This document shows, piece after piece, positions 24,542 to 32,904 of a stretch of DNA of 64,000 nt (positions are counted from its first letter, which is position 1; each line of letters opens with the position of its first letter). The notes beneath the pieces are model-generated. The model was given only the letters and a program-made list of their open reading frames with translations, searched no databases and was not told the DNA's origin. The DNA lies in contig NZ_MTCM01000009.1 in the NCBI RefSeq assembly GCF_002000245.1, positions 62,001 to 126,000 of the forward strand, in the 5' to 3' direction. The translations under genes were made by a program, and so were the position numbers. Origin of the DNA: Sphingobacterium sp. CZ-UAM (GTDB taxonomy: Bacteria > Bacteroidota > Bacteroidia > Sphingobacteriales > Sphingobacteriaceae).

Positions 24542-26676
24542 TGATTTCCTTAATATATCAGGCAATGAAGATGAAATCTATAATTGGGTCGATCGCCAAT
24601 CGCATGCTGAAAAAGCTGATGTTTTTTTTAAGTTTGATTGTTCCTTTTTCAAGCGCTCTGGGACAAGTACCTATTAAGGTCGCTTGTATCGGTAACTCCA
24701 TAACCTTTGGCTATGGTCTCGTTCATCCGGCACAGGATTCTTATCCCGTTCAACTCCAAGCCCTGCTGGGACAGGAGTTTGAGGTGCGTAATTTTGGTCA
24801 TTCGGGGGCTACACTATTGCGTAAAGGGCATAGACCGTATGATAAAACGCCTGAATACCGAAAGGCATTGGCTTTTAAACCCGATGTTACCATTATCCAT
24901 CTGGGACTCAATGATACAGATCCAAGAAATTGGCCGAATTATAGAAATTCATTTTCATCGGATTATGCAGCATTGATTGACTCCATACGGGCTGTAAACC
25001 CAGAGATGCAGATTTATATATGTCGGTTGACACCGATTTTTAGTGGCCATCCGCGTTTCCTATCCGGGACACGTGAGTGGTATGATCAAATTCAGGCACT
25101 TTTACCACAGATAGCGGCGAGTAATCAGGTGGGATTGATTGATCTCCATACGCCGCTTCATACTCGAATTGATTTGTTTGATGATTATTTGCATCCAAAT
25201 CGACAAGGGGCAGCAATAATCGCAAGACAGGTAGCTAATGTATTAAGCCCCCTTAAACAGGACTTGCAAGTGGCTGAAACGCTCGGGTCGGATATGGTAC
25301 TCCAACGTGACTGGGAAAATAGTATCCATGGTAAGGGGACTGCTGCTGCTGAGGTAAAAATTGTATTTAATAAAATGACTTTTAAGACCATCGTGCGTCT
25401 TGATGGCTCGTGGGCAGTCAAACTTCCCAAGATGATGGCCGGGGGGCCTTACGATATCCTGATACACTCGGGTAATAAAAAAATAGAATTAAAAAATATC
25501 CTCTTTGGCGATGTATATCTTGCTTCTGGACAATCGAACATGGCTTTTGAACTTCGTAGAGCCACAAAAGGTGAACAGTTAATCAAAGATGCAGCTGGCT
25601 TAAAGAATCTACGCCTTTTTAAATGCCGCAATTTAGCTGAAACCAACGCGGTTGCGTGGGATACCGCTACCTTAAAAAAAGTCAACGACTTACTGTATTT
25701 TGATGGTGCTTGGAATGTGGCTACATCAGATGAAGCGGCAGGGTTTTCCGCTGTAGCCTATTCTTTCGCTGAACAAACCGCTAGAGAACAACATATTCCT
25801 ATTGGTATTATTGATTTATCCGTGGGTGGATCTAATACGGAATCATGGATTGACCGCAAGTCTTTAGAAAACGACGATCTGCTGGCCTCTTATATCCACA
25901 ATTGGCGGAAATCAGATTTTCTGCAGGACTTTTGCCGGGAGCGCGCCAGTCAAAATTTGCTTCATTCAACAATAAGGAACCAACGCCACCCTTATCAGCC
26001 GGCCTACAATTTTGAAGCAGGAGTCAATAAATGGCTGGATACAGGTTTGAAAGCGATACTTTGGTACCAAGGTGAAAGCAATACCCATAACATGGAACTT
26101 CATGAGCGCCTTTTCAAAACATTGGTGTCTTCCTGGCGAAAAAATTTCAATCAGCATCTGCCTTTTTATTTTGTTCAGCTGACGAGTTTGGATAGACCTT
26201 CATGGGGTGACTTTAGAAACTCGCAACGCTTATTGGAGAAACAGATTGAAGATACCCACATGGCAGTAACAGTTGATCTCGGTGATTCTTTGGATGTACA
26301 TCCGCACGAAAAGTTATTGGTAGGTCAGCGTCTGGCCAACTTGGTGAGTAAATATGTATATGGAGCATCGTTGAATGCGAATCATCCGGAGCCCGTAAGA
26401 TGCAAGGTCCAAGCGGATAAGCTGTTATTGACATTCGATCATTGTGTCCGATTAGAAGTAAAGGGCAACGGCCCTCTAAAAGGTTTTCAATTGGTGGACA
26501 ATAGGGGCAGAATATTCGATGGTAACGCTAGTATCGTATCGGACAATGTCGTCGAGATCCGAAAACCAACGGTAGATCTGATCAGACTGCTGTATGGATA
26601 CGAACCTTTCAGCCGGGCAAATCTTCAGAACGAAATTGGTACACCAGTGTCCACCTTTGATTTGAGAATAAAGTAA
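24541..26676 (+). CDS. Two-domain sialate O-acetylesterase (SGNH plus SASA domains)
   Basis: A 711-residue exported esterase built from two hydrolase domains. The first (about residues 45-240) is an SGNH/GDSL unit with Ser53 in IGNSITFG, Asn in LGLNDTD and a late DDYLHPN Asp-His pair. The second (about 245-690) is a sialic-acid 9-O-acetylesterase domain with Ser332 in SGQSNM, VGGSNTESWI, WYQGES and DVHPHEK. It would remove O-acetyl groups that block sialidase and lyase. Similar fusions (EstA of Bacteroides, NanS of Tannerella) are known. A GGAGGA sequence just before the ATG supports the coupled start, but this gives a long n-region; the Met at codon 22 (24604) would give a standard signal peptide ending SALGQ. 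Confidence 0.9.
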   Translation: MISLIYQAMKMKSIIGSIANRMLKKLMFFLSLIVPFSSALGQVPIKVACIGNSITFGYGLVHPAQDSYPVQLQALLGQEFEVRNFGHSGATLLRKGHRPYDKTPEYRKALAFKPDVTIIHLGLNDTDPRNWPNYRNSFSSDYAALIDSIRAVNPEMQIYICRLTPIFSGHPRFLSGTREWYDQIQALLPQIAASNQVGLIDLHTPLHTRIDLFDDYLHPNRQGAAIIARQVANVLSPLKQDLQVAETLGSDMVLQRDWENSIHGKGTAAAEVKIVFNKMTFKTIVRLDGSWAVKLPKMMAGGPYDILIHSGNKKIELKNILFGDVYLASGQSNMAFELRRATKGEQLIKDAAGLKNLRLFKCRNLAETNAVAWDTATLKKVNDLLYFDGAWNVATSDEAAGFSAVAYSFAEQTAREQHIPIGIIDLSVGGSNTESWIDRKSLENDDLLASYIHNWRKSDFLQDFCRERASQNLLHSTIRNQRHPYQPAYNFEAGVNKWLDTGLKAILWYQGESNTHNMELHERLFKTLVSSWRKNFNQHLPFYFVQLTSLDRPSWGDFRNSQRLLEKQIEDTHMAVTVDLGDSLDVHPHEKLLVGQRLANLVSKYVYGASLNANHPEPVRCKVQADKLLLTFDHCVRLEVKGNGPLKGFQLVDNRGRIFDGNASIVSDNVVEIRKPTVDLIRLLYGYEPFSRANLQNEIGTPVSTFDLRIK

Positions 26677-26708
26677 ACCTAAACGAATTGATGTAAAAAC
26701 TGGAAAAG

Positions 26709-27929
26709 ATGAAACAGACAAATATAAAAGATACAACAAAAATACTAGACGCTGCTTATTTGAAAGAATTGGAAGTCTTTTATAGCGATAAGCTTTTAAA
26801 AGATACCCTTCCATTTTGGTTTCCTCGATCAATTGACCATGAGTGTGGTGGCTATCTATTTATGCGGGATCAGGACGGTACTTTGATTGATACAGATAAA
26901 GCTGTATGGATACAGGGCCGGGCATGTTGGTTGCTCGCGACCCTTTACAATACGGTTGAAGAAAAAGAAGAATGGTTGGAAGCCGCTCGCATTGGCTATG
27001 AATTTCTGAAGAAATATTGTTTTGATGCAAATGGCAAAATGTATTTTCATGTAGACCGTCAGGGAAATCCAATTCGTATGCGTCGTTATTTTTTCTCCGA
27101 GACATTTGCGGCCATAGCATTTGCTGCCTATGCAAAAGCAGCCGGAGATCCGGATATTGCCGCAGAAGCTCGACGTCTATTTGGCATATGCATAGACTAT
27201 GCAAATGGTGTAAAATTGATCGAGCCCAAATATGAACCAACAAGACCAATGAAGGGAATAGGCGTACCGATGATTATGATCAACACGGCACAGCAGATCC
27301 GCGAAACTATTGGTGACCCACGTTGTGACCAAGTCATCAGTTCCTGTATAGCGGAAATCGAAAGAGATTTTGTAAAAGATGATATTCGATGTGTCATGGA
27401 ACAGGTGGGGCTGCAGGGCGAAATTATCGACCATATCGATGGACGTACACTCAATCCGGGCCATGCTATTGAGGGTGCTTGGTTTATTTTGCATGAAGCA
27501 AGATATCGGAATGGGGATCCGGATTTGGTTGGCCTTGGCTGTCGTATGTTGGATTATATGTGGGAACGCGGTTGGGACAAAGAATATGGCGGGATACTCT
27601 ATTTCAAGGATGTTTATAATAAGCCTGTTCAAGAATACTGGCAGGACATGAAATTTTGGTGGCCGCAGAATGAAACGATTATAGCCACATTACTTGCTTA
27701 TGTTATGACGGGTGCCCCGAAATATAAGCATTGGCATCAACAAATCAATCAGTACGCTTATGATCATTTTCATGATAAAACGAATGGTGAATGGTTTGGG
27801 TATCTTCACCGGGATGGAACCATAGCCCAAACCGCAAAGGGAAATTTATTTAAAGGGCCTTTTCATCTCCCGCGTCAGGAGTGGTATTGTATGCAAGTTT
27901 TGAAGGAATTTAGTTCGATTAAGTTATAA
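26709..27929 (+). CDS. AGE-family epimerase (N-acylglucosamine 2-epimerase), ManNAc to GlcNAc
   Basis: A 406-residue cytoplasmic alpha/alpha-barrel protein of the N-acylglucosamine 2-epimerase family (renin-binding-protein type). Family landmarks are WIQGRACWLLATLYN, FFSETFAAIAFAAY, the LNPGHAIEGAW motif with an active-site histidine, and WWPQNE near the C-terminus. In Bacteroides fragilis an AGE-type enzyme replaces the classical NanE and converts N-acetylmannosamine from the lyase into N-acetylglucosamine. The same step is expected here. Kinase, deacetylase and deaminase genes for GlcNAc are not in the window and must lie elsewhere. It starts 32 bp after the esterase and ends 6 bp before the hexosaminidase. 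Confidence 0.9.
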   Translation: MKQTNIKDTTKILDAAYLKELEVFYSDKLLKDTLPFWFPRSIDHECGGYLFMRDQDGTLIDTDKAVWIQGRACWLLATLYNTVEEKEEWLEAARIGYEFLKKYCFDANGKMYFHVDRQGNPIRMRRYFFSETFAAIAFAAYAKAAGDPDIAAEARRLFGICIDYANGVKLIEPKYEPTRPMKGIGVPMIMINTAQQIRETIGDPRCDQVISSCIAEIERDFVKDDIRCVMEQVGLQGEIIDHIDGRTLNPGHAIEGAWFILHEARYRNGDPDLVGLGCRMLDYMWERGWDKEYGGILYFKDVYNKPVQEYWQDMKFWWPQNETIIATLLAYVMTGAPKYKHWHQQINQYAYDHFHDKTNGEWFGYLHRDGTIAQTAKGNLFKGPFHLPRQEWYCMQVLKEFSSIKL

Positions 27930-27935
27930 ATTGTT

Positions 27936-29918
27936 ATGCGAAGGTATTGCGATACAAATAGCTGTTTTGTTAAGCTGATTGTTTTTTTGTGCTTAATTAT
28001 CAACCCCTTCTTTTGTTTTGCTGGCACAGGAAGCCCTTTGCTGCCCATGCCCCAGTCTGTAGACTGGAAAACAGGTCACTACCATCTTGAGCAGGGAGTC
28101 AATATACAGGTAAAAGGGGAAATATCCAACGCTAATAAACAGGGGCTGATCGTATTATTAGCAAATAGTAACATACAAAAGGTTGATTTTGACAATACAA
28201 GGCAAGCTACTTTATCCATTCGTTGTGGGATGGAATTGCGTTTGCCTTCGGAATCTCTGGAAGCTTACCGAATTGTTGTTGATCCGAAAGGAATACAGAT
28301 TGAGGCCAAAAGCAATGCCGGTATTTTTTATGCTTTACAAACCTTGCGTCAACTGGGCGGTAGCAATGGCAAGTTCCCCTATTGTTCGATTACCGATTAT
28401 CCTTCTTTCCGTTGGCGGGGATATCTGGTGGACGTGGGGCGCAATTATCAAAGCCTGGCTTTGTTGAAGGAACAGATTGATATCATGGCTAAGTATAAAT
28501 TGAATGTTTTTCATTTCCATTTTACCGAAGATATTGCTTGGCGACTGATCAGTAAAAAATATCCAGGTTTAACGGATTCATCGAATATGGAGCGCTGGAA
28601 GGGGAAATATTATACTGTCGAAGAGATGAAGGAGCTGATTCAGTATTGTCATGATCGGCATATCCAGCTCGTACCTGAGATAGATATGCCGGGACATTCG
28701 GCGGCTTTTCGCCGTTATTTTAAAACAGATATGCAAAGCGATAGTGGTACTGCAATGGTCAAGGAGCTCGTCCGAGAATTTGCGACGACCTATCCAGGAT
28801 TGCCCTATCTGCATATTGGTGGCGATGAAGTGAAGATTCATAATCAGCGATTTTTACCGGAAATGACCAGATGGATTGAACAACTTGGAATGAAGACTAT
28901 CGGTTGGGATCCAGGTGGTAATCTACAGCCACAGACAATACGTCAGCTTTGGATGGGAGGACCTCAGCCGATTACAAACGATTATCCTTTTGAGGTGATT
29001 GATTCAAAGCATCTGTATATCAATCATATGGATCCATTGGAGACGGTAACAGCACTGTTTTATAGACAATTGGGCGGACAGCCGAGCGAAAACAAGAAGT
29101 TGCTTGGAGCGACGTTATGTTCATGGCCAGATCGGGCTGTAAGTAATGAACGTGATGTGTTTCATCAAAATGCTATTTATCCCGCATTGCTTGTTTTTGC
29201 GGAACGCAGTTGGAGAGGTGGCGGAGAATTTGAATGGCGTAGTAATATCAGAACCGATGCCCGGGGACTTGCCGAATTTGCTGAATTTGAGGAGCGTTTG
29301 CTTCAACATAAGCGTTTGTACTTTAAAAATTTTATTTTCCCCTATTATCGGCAGAGTAAGCAAACATGGACATTGTATGGGCCTTTTGAGAATAAGGGAA
29401 ATCTGGATATGTCTTTAAATAAGGAGCGGGAGGGGCAGTTTCAAGCCTCTAAGCAGATTGGTGTGTTTTATGGGGGAACGATTGTATTGCGACATTGGTG
29501 GGCGGACGTGGTTCGTGGAGCAATTGATCGTCCGCTTAAAAATACCACCATATATGCAGTAAGCAAGATTTGGAGTGATCAGCCGGAGTACAAAAACTTC
29601 TGGATTGGCTTCAATGATCTCTCACGTTCCTATGCAAGCGATTCTCCTCATTTGGAGACCTGGGATGAAAGGAAAAGCAAACTTTGGATAAATGAAACGG
29701 AGGTGGTTCCGCCTAAATGGCAACATGCAGGTCAAAAGGGGAATCTCGAAATCCCGTTGGTGGATGAAGGATATAGTTATCGTGTTCCTAGAAAAGTCAA
29801 GTTACGGCAGGGGTGGAATACCATTGTCGTAAAACTTCCTGTTGGAGAATTAAAGGGGACAGATTGGCAAAATCCACTGAAATGGATGTTTACCTGTCTT
29901 CCTATTGATAATGAGTGA
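27936..29918 (+). CDS. Exported beta-N-acetylhexosaminidase, GH20
   Basis: A 660-residue GH20 enzyme that should release terminal GlcNAc or GalNAc from oligosaccharides. A signal peptide covers about residues 1-30 (LIVFLCLIINPFFCFAG). A GH20b-like alpha/beta domain (about 35-150) precedes the TIM barrel, which has RWRGYLVDVGRNY, the HFHFTEDIAWR segment and the catalytic pair D297-E298 in HIGGDE. In substrate-assisted GH20 catalysis the Asp orients the acetamido group and the Glu is the acid/base. About 190 residues after the barrel (from about 470) form an extra beta-rich module with no family I can name. It follows the epimerase gene by 6 bp. Confidence 0.92.
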   Translation: MRRYCDTNSCFVKLIVFLCLIINPFFCFAGTGSPLLPMPQSVDWKTGHYHLEQGVNIQVKGEISNANKQGLIVLLANSNIQKVDFDNTRQATLSIRCGMELRLPSESLEAYRIVVDPKGIQIEAKSNAGIFYALQTLRQLGGSNGKFPYCSITDYPSFRWRGYLVDVGRNYQSLALLKEQIDIMAKYKLNVFHFHFTEDIAWRLISKKYPGLTDSSNMERWKGKYYTVEEMKELIQYCHDRHIQLVPEIDMPGHSAAFRRYFKTDMQSDSGTAMVKELVREFATTYPGLPYLHIGGDEVKIHNQRFLPEMTRWIEQLGMKTIGWDPGGNLQPQTIRQLWMGGPQPITNDYPFEVIDSKHLYINHMDPLETVTALFYRQLGGQPSENKKLLGATLCSWPDRAVSNERDVFHQNAIYPALLVFAERSWRGGGEFEWRSNIRTDARGLAEFAEFEERLLQHKRLYFKNFIFPYYRQSKQTWTLYGPFENKGNLDMSLNKEREGQFQASKQIGVFYGGTIVLRHWWADVVRGAIDRPLKNTTIYAVSKIWSDQPEYKNFWIGFNDLSRSYASDSPHLETWDERKSKLWINETEVVPPKWQHAGQKGNLEIPLVDEGYSYRVPRKVKLRQGWNTIVVKLPVGELKGTDWQNPLKWMFTCLPIDNE

Positions 29919-29975
29919 TAGGTAGATATCCCTTTCGGAAATTTTAGATTGAATAATAATTAACATAAAATAGAT

Positions 29976-31133
29976 ATGAGGAAATTAGGTATTACAGCCG
30001 CATTAGTCCTATTGTTTGGAATCAGCCGCGCGCAGGAAGTCAATGTATTTGTTGCTGGTGAAGATGGTTATAAAAGCTATCGGATACCGGCTATTGTCAA
30101 AGATAAACAAGGCCGATTATTCGCCTTTGCCGAGGGAAGGGTGGATCATGCGGGAGACTTTGGGAATGTAGATATCGTTTATAAAATCAGTCCGGACAAT
30201 GGTAAAACCTGGGGCCCATTGCATGTCGCTGTTGACAATGATAATTTGCAGGTCGGAAATCCTGCACCCCTGGTCGACTTGTTAGATCCGGCATATCCAA
30301 AAGGACGACTGTTACTTTTTTACAATACCGGTAATAATCACGAAGCAGAGGTGCGTAAAGGGAATGGTTTACGCGAGTGCTGGTCAATCAGTTCGACGGA
30401 TGGTGGTAAAACCTGGTCCGATCCACAAAACATTACACTGCAAACCCATCGGCCCAATCAGCCTTCCGTGAATGCACAATATGTTTTTCATGAGGACTGG
30501 CGCGCCTATGCAAATACACCAGGGCATGCATTGCAGTTTGATTCCGGTAAATATAAAGGACGGATCTATATTCCGGCGAATCATTCCGAAGGGAATCCAA
30601 AAGAGCATGGTAAAGATTATTTTGCCCATTCTTACTACTCGGACGACCACGGCAAAACATTCAAGATAGGGAAGAGTGTGAAATTTGAGGGATCAAACGA
30701 AACGATGGCAGCTCAGATCTCTGAAACTGGGTTGTATATGAATTCTCGCAATCAACAAGGCAATGTGAAAGAACGGATCATATCGTATTCGAACGACGGC
30801 GGAGTAACTTGGGATACGACCTATTACGATAAAAACCTGCCCGACCCTGTCAATCAGGGATCTGTGCTTTCTTGGCAGGGGAAAGGCGGATACCAATTAG
30901 CTGTTTGCAATGCTGCCACATCGGACAGAAGAGATAATCTGACGCTCAGGTTGAGTAAGGATCAGGGGAAAACCTGGTATTTCAATCGAGTTGTTGCCAA
31001 AGCTCCCGAAGGTGTAAAAGGTGACTATGCAGCCTACTCTGATTTAGTGCTTTTGACTAAAAATAAAATCGGTGTCTTATTCGAAAAGGAGAATTATCGA
31101 AAAATTGTGTTTGTGCCGGTAAAGCTCCAATAG
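29976..31133 (+). CDS. nanH: Exo-alpha-sialidase, GH33
   Basis: A 385-residue exported sialidase that cleaves terminal sialic acids. The signal peptide ends at ISRAQ (residue 20). The YRIP motif (residues 35-38) supplies Arg36 of the arginine triad, followed by FAEGRVDHAGDFG with an Asp in the acid/base region. Five Asp-boxes of the S-x-D-x-G-x-T-W/F type are present near residues 72, 140, 222, 272 and 327, which defines the six-bladed propeller. There is no added carbohydrate-binding module. It is the last gene of the run, 57 bp after the GH20 gene. No strong terminator follows directly. Confidence 0.94.
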   Translation: MRKLGITAALVLLFGISRAQEVNVFVAGEDGYKSYRIPAIVKDKQGRLFAFAEGRVDHAGDFGNVDIVYKISPDNGKTWGPLHVAVDNDNLQVGNPAPLVDLLDPAYPKGRLLLFYNTGNNHEAEVRKGNGLRECWSISSTDGGKTWSDPQNITLQTHRPNQPSVNAQYVFHEDWRAYANTPGHALQFDSGKYKGRIYIPANHSEGNPKEHGKDYFAHSYYSDDHGKTFKIGKSVKFEGSNETMAAQISETGLYMNSRNQQGNVKERIISYSNDGGVTWDTTYYDKNLPDPVNQGSVLSWQGKGGYQLAVCNAATSDRRDNLTLRLSKDQGKTWYFNRVVAKAPEGVKGDYAAYSDLVLLTKNKIGVLFEKENYRKIVFVPVKLQ

Positions 31134-31330
31134 CTATTGTTGCCCGAAAACGATTTTTGCAGCGTATTGATTCTACACCGATGTTGATGCTTAAATATAT
31201 AATAAACAGGTGTATACAATGAATTTTATCTTCAACTGACCAACTTGGATATAAGTTTATGATGGAATAAATTTTCTGTCTAGAATGGACGCAGAAATGA
31301 GGGGGATGCAATAGAGGCTATATATCAAAA

Positions 31331-31361
31331 AAACACCTGAAGCGGGGAACTTCAGGTGTTT
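31331..31361. repeat. Leader-like 12-bp hairpin, same stem as the 8255 terminator
   Basis: Bases 31331-31342 pair perfectly with 31350-31361. The plus strand continues into TAACC-rich sequence and an ATG, like the 5' leader of a SusC gene; on the minus strand it ends in a run of T and could terminate transcription. The central 10-bp arms are identical to those at 8255-8283. Confidence 0.6.
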
Positions 31362-31388
31362 AACCTAACCAATTATTAACCTAAATTT

Positions 31389-31415
31389 ATGAAAAGTATA
31401 CTTTTTAAAGTATAG
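31389..31415 (+). pseudogene. Abortive start of a possible lost susC-type gene
   Basis: After the hairpin and two AACCTAA repeats an ATG opens MKSILFKV and then stops (TAG at 31413-31415). Nothing downstream resembles a transporter. A leader plus start with no gene behind it may be the remnant of a deleted susC-type gene. This is a weak inference from layout. Confidence 0.25.
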
Positions 31416-31672
31416 GAAATTATGTTCAATATCCATGCCATTTTGCTTGTAGATCTTGGGTTATTTTTCTTTTGTGTTATTTTTGTTACAGAAATGACCT
31501 ATCGTTTTTGTTTTGGCTATATGTTTTGACTAAAATTTATTGTTTGGGATAATTAATAAATTATCCGGATTTAGCGCTGTGATCGAGATACAAACGAAAT
31601 TCATGTCAAAACAGAATAGAGACATTTTAGAGAAGTTGGTTATAAGGGGCGGCAAGTGCAATAATAAGAAAT

Positions 31673-31701
31673 ACATCCTTGTTCAATAAAAACAAGGATG
31701 T
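31673..31701 (-). terminator. Terminator after the small minus-strand gene at 31711
   Basis: A perfect 11-bp stem (31673-31683 with 31691-31701) around a 7-nt loop lies 9 bp past the stop codon, followed by T-rich sequence on the minus strand. Confidence 0.8.
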
Positions 31702-31710
31702 GTAGATTGG

Positions 31711-31986
31711 CTAGAAATATAGTCGAAACAATTCCTCCCATTCAGCATCCAGATCACCTGCATAAACAGGCTGATGCGCCCGATTGTACCAATAGCGGGC
31801 ATTCCAGAGATCTCCCTCTTTGCGGTGAAGGTACGCATGTACATGGGCGGCTTTCCTATCGTCCAGCTGATCAATGAGATCGTGTGCTGTTTTCCAATCT
31901 CCTTTTTTGTCATACCATAATGATTTTTGGAGGGCAGACCAGTCATGAACAGGACTGTCCAATAATTGAAACTCTTCTATTGTCAT
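31711..31986 (-). CDS. Conserved small hypothetical protein, TPR-like
   Basis: A 91-residue acidic protein with no signal peptide. The segment KGDWKTAHDLIDQLDDRKAA and the following HAYLHRKEGDLWNARYWYNRA look like one and a half helical repeats of the TPR/Sel1 type. The many aromatic residues suggest a compact binding domain. It begins 4 bp after the stop codon of a secreted unknown protein, so the two are co-transcribed, and a terminator follows. I do not recognise a characterised relative. The cytoplasmic location is inferred from the lack of a signal sequence. Confidence 0.7.
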   Translation of the reverse strand: MTIEEFQLLDSPVHDWSALQKSLWYDKKGDWKTAHDLIDQLDDRKAAHVHAYLHRKEGDLWNARYWYNRAHQPVYAGDLDAEWEELFRLYF

Positions 31987-31990
31987 CTTG

Positions 31991-32698
31991 TTAATTTGCT
32001 AATTCTTTACTCCAGATTTCATAGATATCATCTCCTTTTGAGCTTTTTCCGCTATGATGCCATTTATTACCTTCGAGCTTCCCGTTAAAATTAAGTTCTT
32101 GACCGACCTTATTATTGTCTCTTGAAAAGAATAGTATTTTCTCGGTGTAACGATTGTTTTTGTAAACATAGTGTCCACCCCCCGTTCCGTAAAATCCTTT
32201 TTGAGCTGGATTAATAGCGATCCATTGGAAGTAGCCATCAACCAGGATCTTTATTGTTTTGCGGTCCGCTTTTGGAATCTCATGCATCTTGGCTTCTTGC
32301 TGCCTGCCGGTAATTCTCCATAAAGCATCTAAATCTTGGGCGATGGCTTTCTGCCTTTTGAAAATTCGCTCGGAGTCCGGTGTCTTTATTTGGATCGCGT
32401 CATTTTGTATTTTAAAGTAAAGATTGGCTTTCTTCCCAATATGGGTCGAATCTTTTGTGTCATATTCGATCGTAATGCTGGTATTATTGCCTTGTTGTTG
32501 TATGGGGCCACCCCAGGTATAACCAAATTGCTTTTTGCTGTCATCATAGTCGATGAAGGAGAGGTAATGATCTTTGATCAAAATTAAGTTTTTGTTGGTA
32601 CCTGCCGTGGAAATATACGCACCATCAGCAAGTTGTGCCTTAGCTTGGAAATGTACCGCTACAAGTGATAAGCACAATAGTAAAATGCAGTTTCTCAT
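31991..32698 (-). CDS. Secreted hypothetical protein, lipocalin-like
   Basis: A 235-residue protein with a clear signal peptide ending QAKAQ (about residue 22) and no lipobox Cys, so it is probably periplasmic or secreted. The mature part starts LADGAYISTAGTNKNLILIK and is rich in alternating beta strands, with a second similar half after about residue 115 (LDALWRITGRQQE, IKILVDGYFQWIAI, HYVYKNNRYTEKILFFS). This layout recalls small beta-barrel (lipocalin-type) proteins annotated only as secreted proteins in Bacteroidota. The ligand and role are unknown. It is the first gene of a two-gene operon with the 91-residue protein. Confidence 0.75.
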   Translation of the reverse strand: MRNCILLLCLSLVAVHFQAKAQLADGAYISTAGTNKNLILIKDHYLSFIDYDDSKKQFGYTWGGPIQQQGNNTSITIEYDTKDSTHIGKKANLYFKIQNDAIQIKTPDSERIFKRQKAIAQDLDALWRITGRQQEAKMHEIPKADRKTIKILVDGYFQWIAINPAQKGFYGTGGGHYVYKNNRYTEKILFFSRDNNKVGQELNFNGKLEGNKWHHSGKSSKGDDIYEIWSKELAN

Positions 32699-32800
32699 AA
32701 CAAATCAAAACATGTGTCTTTTAAAGATACGAAATAAAACTGTTGGACTTTCTATATTAAGTATTATAATAACCAATGCATACGGATTGACTTAAATGGA

Positions 32801-32829
32801 ATGAGCCCGGTGGAATACCGAGCTCATTA
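32801..32829. terminator. Hairpin after tex
   Basis: A 12-bp stem with one mismatch (32801-32812 with 32818-32829) lies 75 bp past the tex stop codon. It lacks a T-tract, so termination is uncertain. Confidence 0.4.
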
Positions 32830-32904
32830 TATCAAAAACACTGCGTAAATTAGCCCAACTTATTGGGGTCAGACCGAAAATCAGCCTTTATTTAATCGTA
32901 GGAT

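Larger units (their letters stand above)
31134..31672. other. Intergenic region after the sialic-acid operon
   Basis: About 540 bp without a convincing gene. It contains a leader-like hairpin at 31331-31361, an abortive reading frame at 31389 and a 35-codon hydrophobic frame at 31422-31529 (MFNIHAILLVD...), which is too short to call a gene. The rest is AT-rich and shows nothing else I can support. Confidence 0.6.

Noticed and set aside
31057..31311. A minus-strand 84-codon frame overlapping the sialidase 3' end
   Set aside because: It overlaps a strong gene and has no recognisable features or promoter.
31422..31529. A 35-codon hydrophobic frame as a small membrane protein
   Set aside because: It lacks a promoter and ribosome-binding sequence and is too short to support without expression data; it is noted within the intergenic entry.
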